Source of the DNA: Diadophis punctatus similis
Lineage: Eukaryota > Chordata > Lepidosauria > Squamata > Dipsadidae
Direction of reading: 5' to 3'
Assembly: GCA_023053685.1 (NCBI GenBank)
Contig: JALIGW010000032.1
Span: forward strand, 5,659,288 to 5,723,287
Length of the DNA stretch: 64,000 nt
This document shows positions 63,692 to 64,000 of this stretch, piece after piece (the first letter of the stretch is position 1; the number at the start of each line of letters is the position of its first letter). The position numbers and the translations under genes were made by a program. The notes below the pieces were generated by a model. The model did no database searches. It saw nothing but the letters and a program-made list of their open reading frames with translations, and was not told the DNA's origin.

Positions 63692-64000
63692 GGAGGACTA
63701 AGGGGGACATGATAGCAGCATTCCAGTATTTGAGGGGCTGCCACAAAGAAGAGGGAGGGGGTCAATTTATTGTCCAAAGCACCAGAGGGCAGGAGAAGAA
63801 GCCATGGATGGAAACTAATCAAGGAGAGAAGCAGCCTAGAATTAAGGAGAAACTTCCTAACAGTGAGGACAATTAACCAGTGGAACAGCTTGCCACCAGA
63901 AGTTATGGGTGCTCCGTCGCTGGAGGTTTTTGAGAAGAGACTGGACAGCCATTTGTCTGAATTGATATAGGGTCTCCTGCTTGAGCAGGGGGTTGGACTA
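63692..64000 (+). mobile_element. CR1 ORF2 C-terminus and tail, cut by window end
   Basis: Sense CR1 (GWKLIKERSSLELRRNF, NQWNSLPPEVM). The slot reads ATATAGGG, uninterrupted. The 3' tail continues past the window. Confidence 0.87.

Overview
This window looks like nuclear DNA from a squamate reptile, most probably a snake, and it is almost entirely repeat-derived. The signs are dozens of CR1 LINE 3' ends, L2, Rex1/L2-like, Bov-B-like and L1-type LINE pieces, a Sauria-type tRNA SINE, CTATT (AATAG) pentanucleotide arrays at LINE 3' tails (an association reported for snakes), a Ty3/gypsy fragment, and many short non-autonomous DNA transposons. I find no confidently coding host exon. Long open frames in the GC-rich block and in the GA/CT microsatellites are compositional artefacts.

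Layout. 1-9.3 kb: CR1 tails interrupted by hAT-type MITEs, and a Rex1/L2-like LINE with a broken catalytic box (3.9-5.6 kb). 9.3-16 kb: L2 and CR1 tails, a gypsy RNase H-integrase fragment on the minus strand (12.7-14.4 kb), and a run of hAT MITEs (15.2-16.0 kb). 16-25 kb: TA-flanked MITEs and the best-preserved LINE, a CR1 with the end of ORF1 and nearly all of ORF2 (18.4-21.7 kb). 25-37 kb: nested TA-flanked MITEs, an L2 insertion with a 20-bp target duplication, a decayed Bov-B-like LINE carrying a 67-bp minisatellite, and a third decayed LINE (33.6-36.9 kb). 37-45 kb: a CpG island at about 40.74-42.56 kb, probably the promoter and non-coding first exon of an unidentified plus-strand gene whose first intron would fill the rest. 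45-64 kb: more CR1 tails, hAT and TA-flanked MITEs, an L1-type poly-A insertion and a SINE.

The most unusual signal is organisational. At least seven, and probably nine, hAT-type MITE insertions from several families sit in the same 8-bp slot of the CR1 3' end (GTATAGGG on the CR1 sense strand). Most have readable 8-bp target duplications fitting nnnTAnnn. CR1 tails therefore seem to act as preferred landing pads. A second signal is a repeat family, sometimes in tandem, whose conserved core has the parts of a dimer-type hammerhead ribozyme in order: CTGATGA, a short hairpin, then GAAACGTC, with a 2-3 bp stem I.
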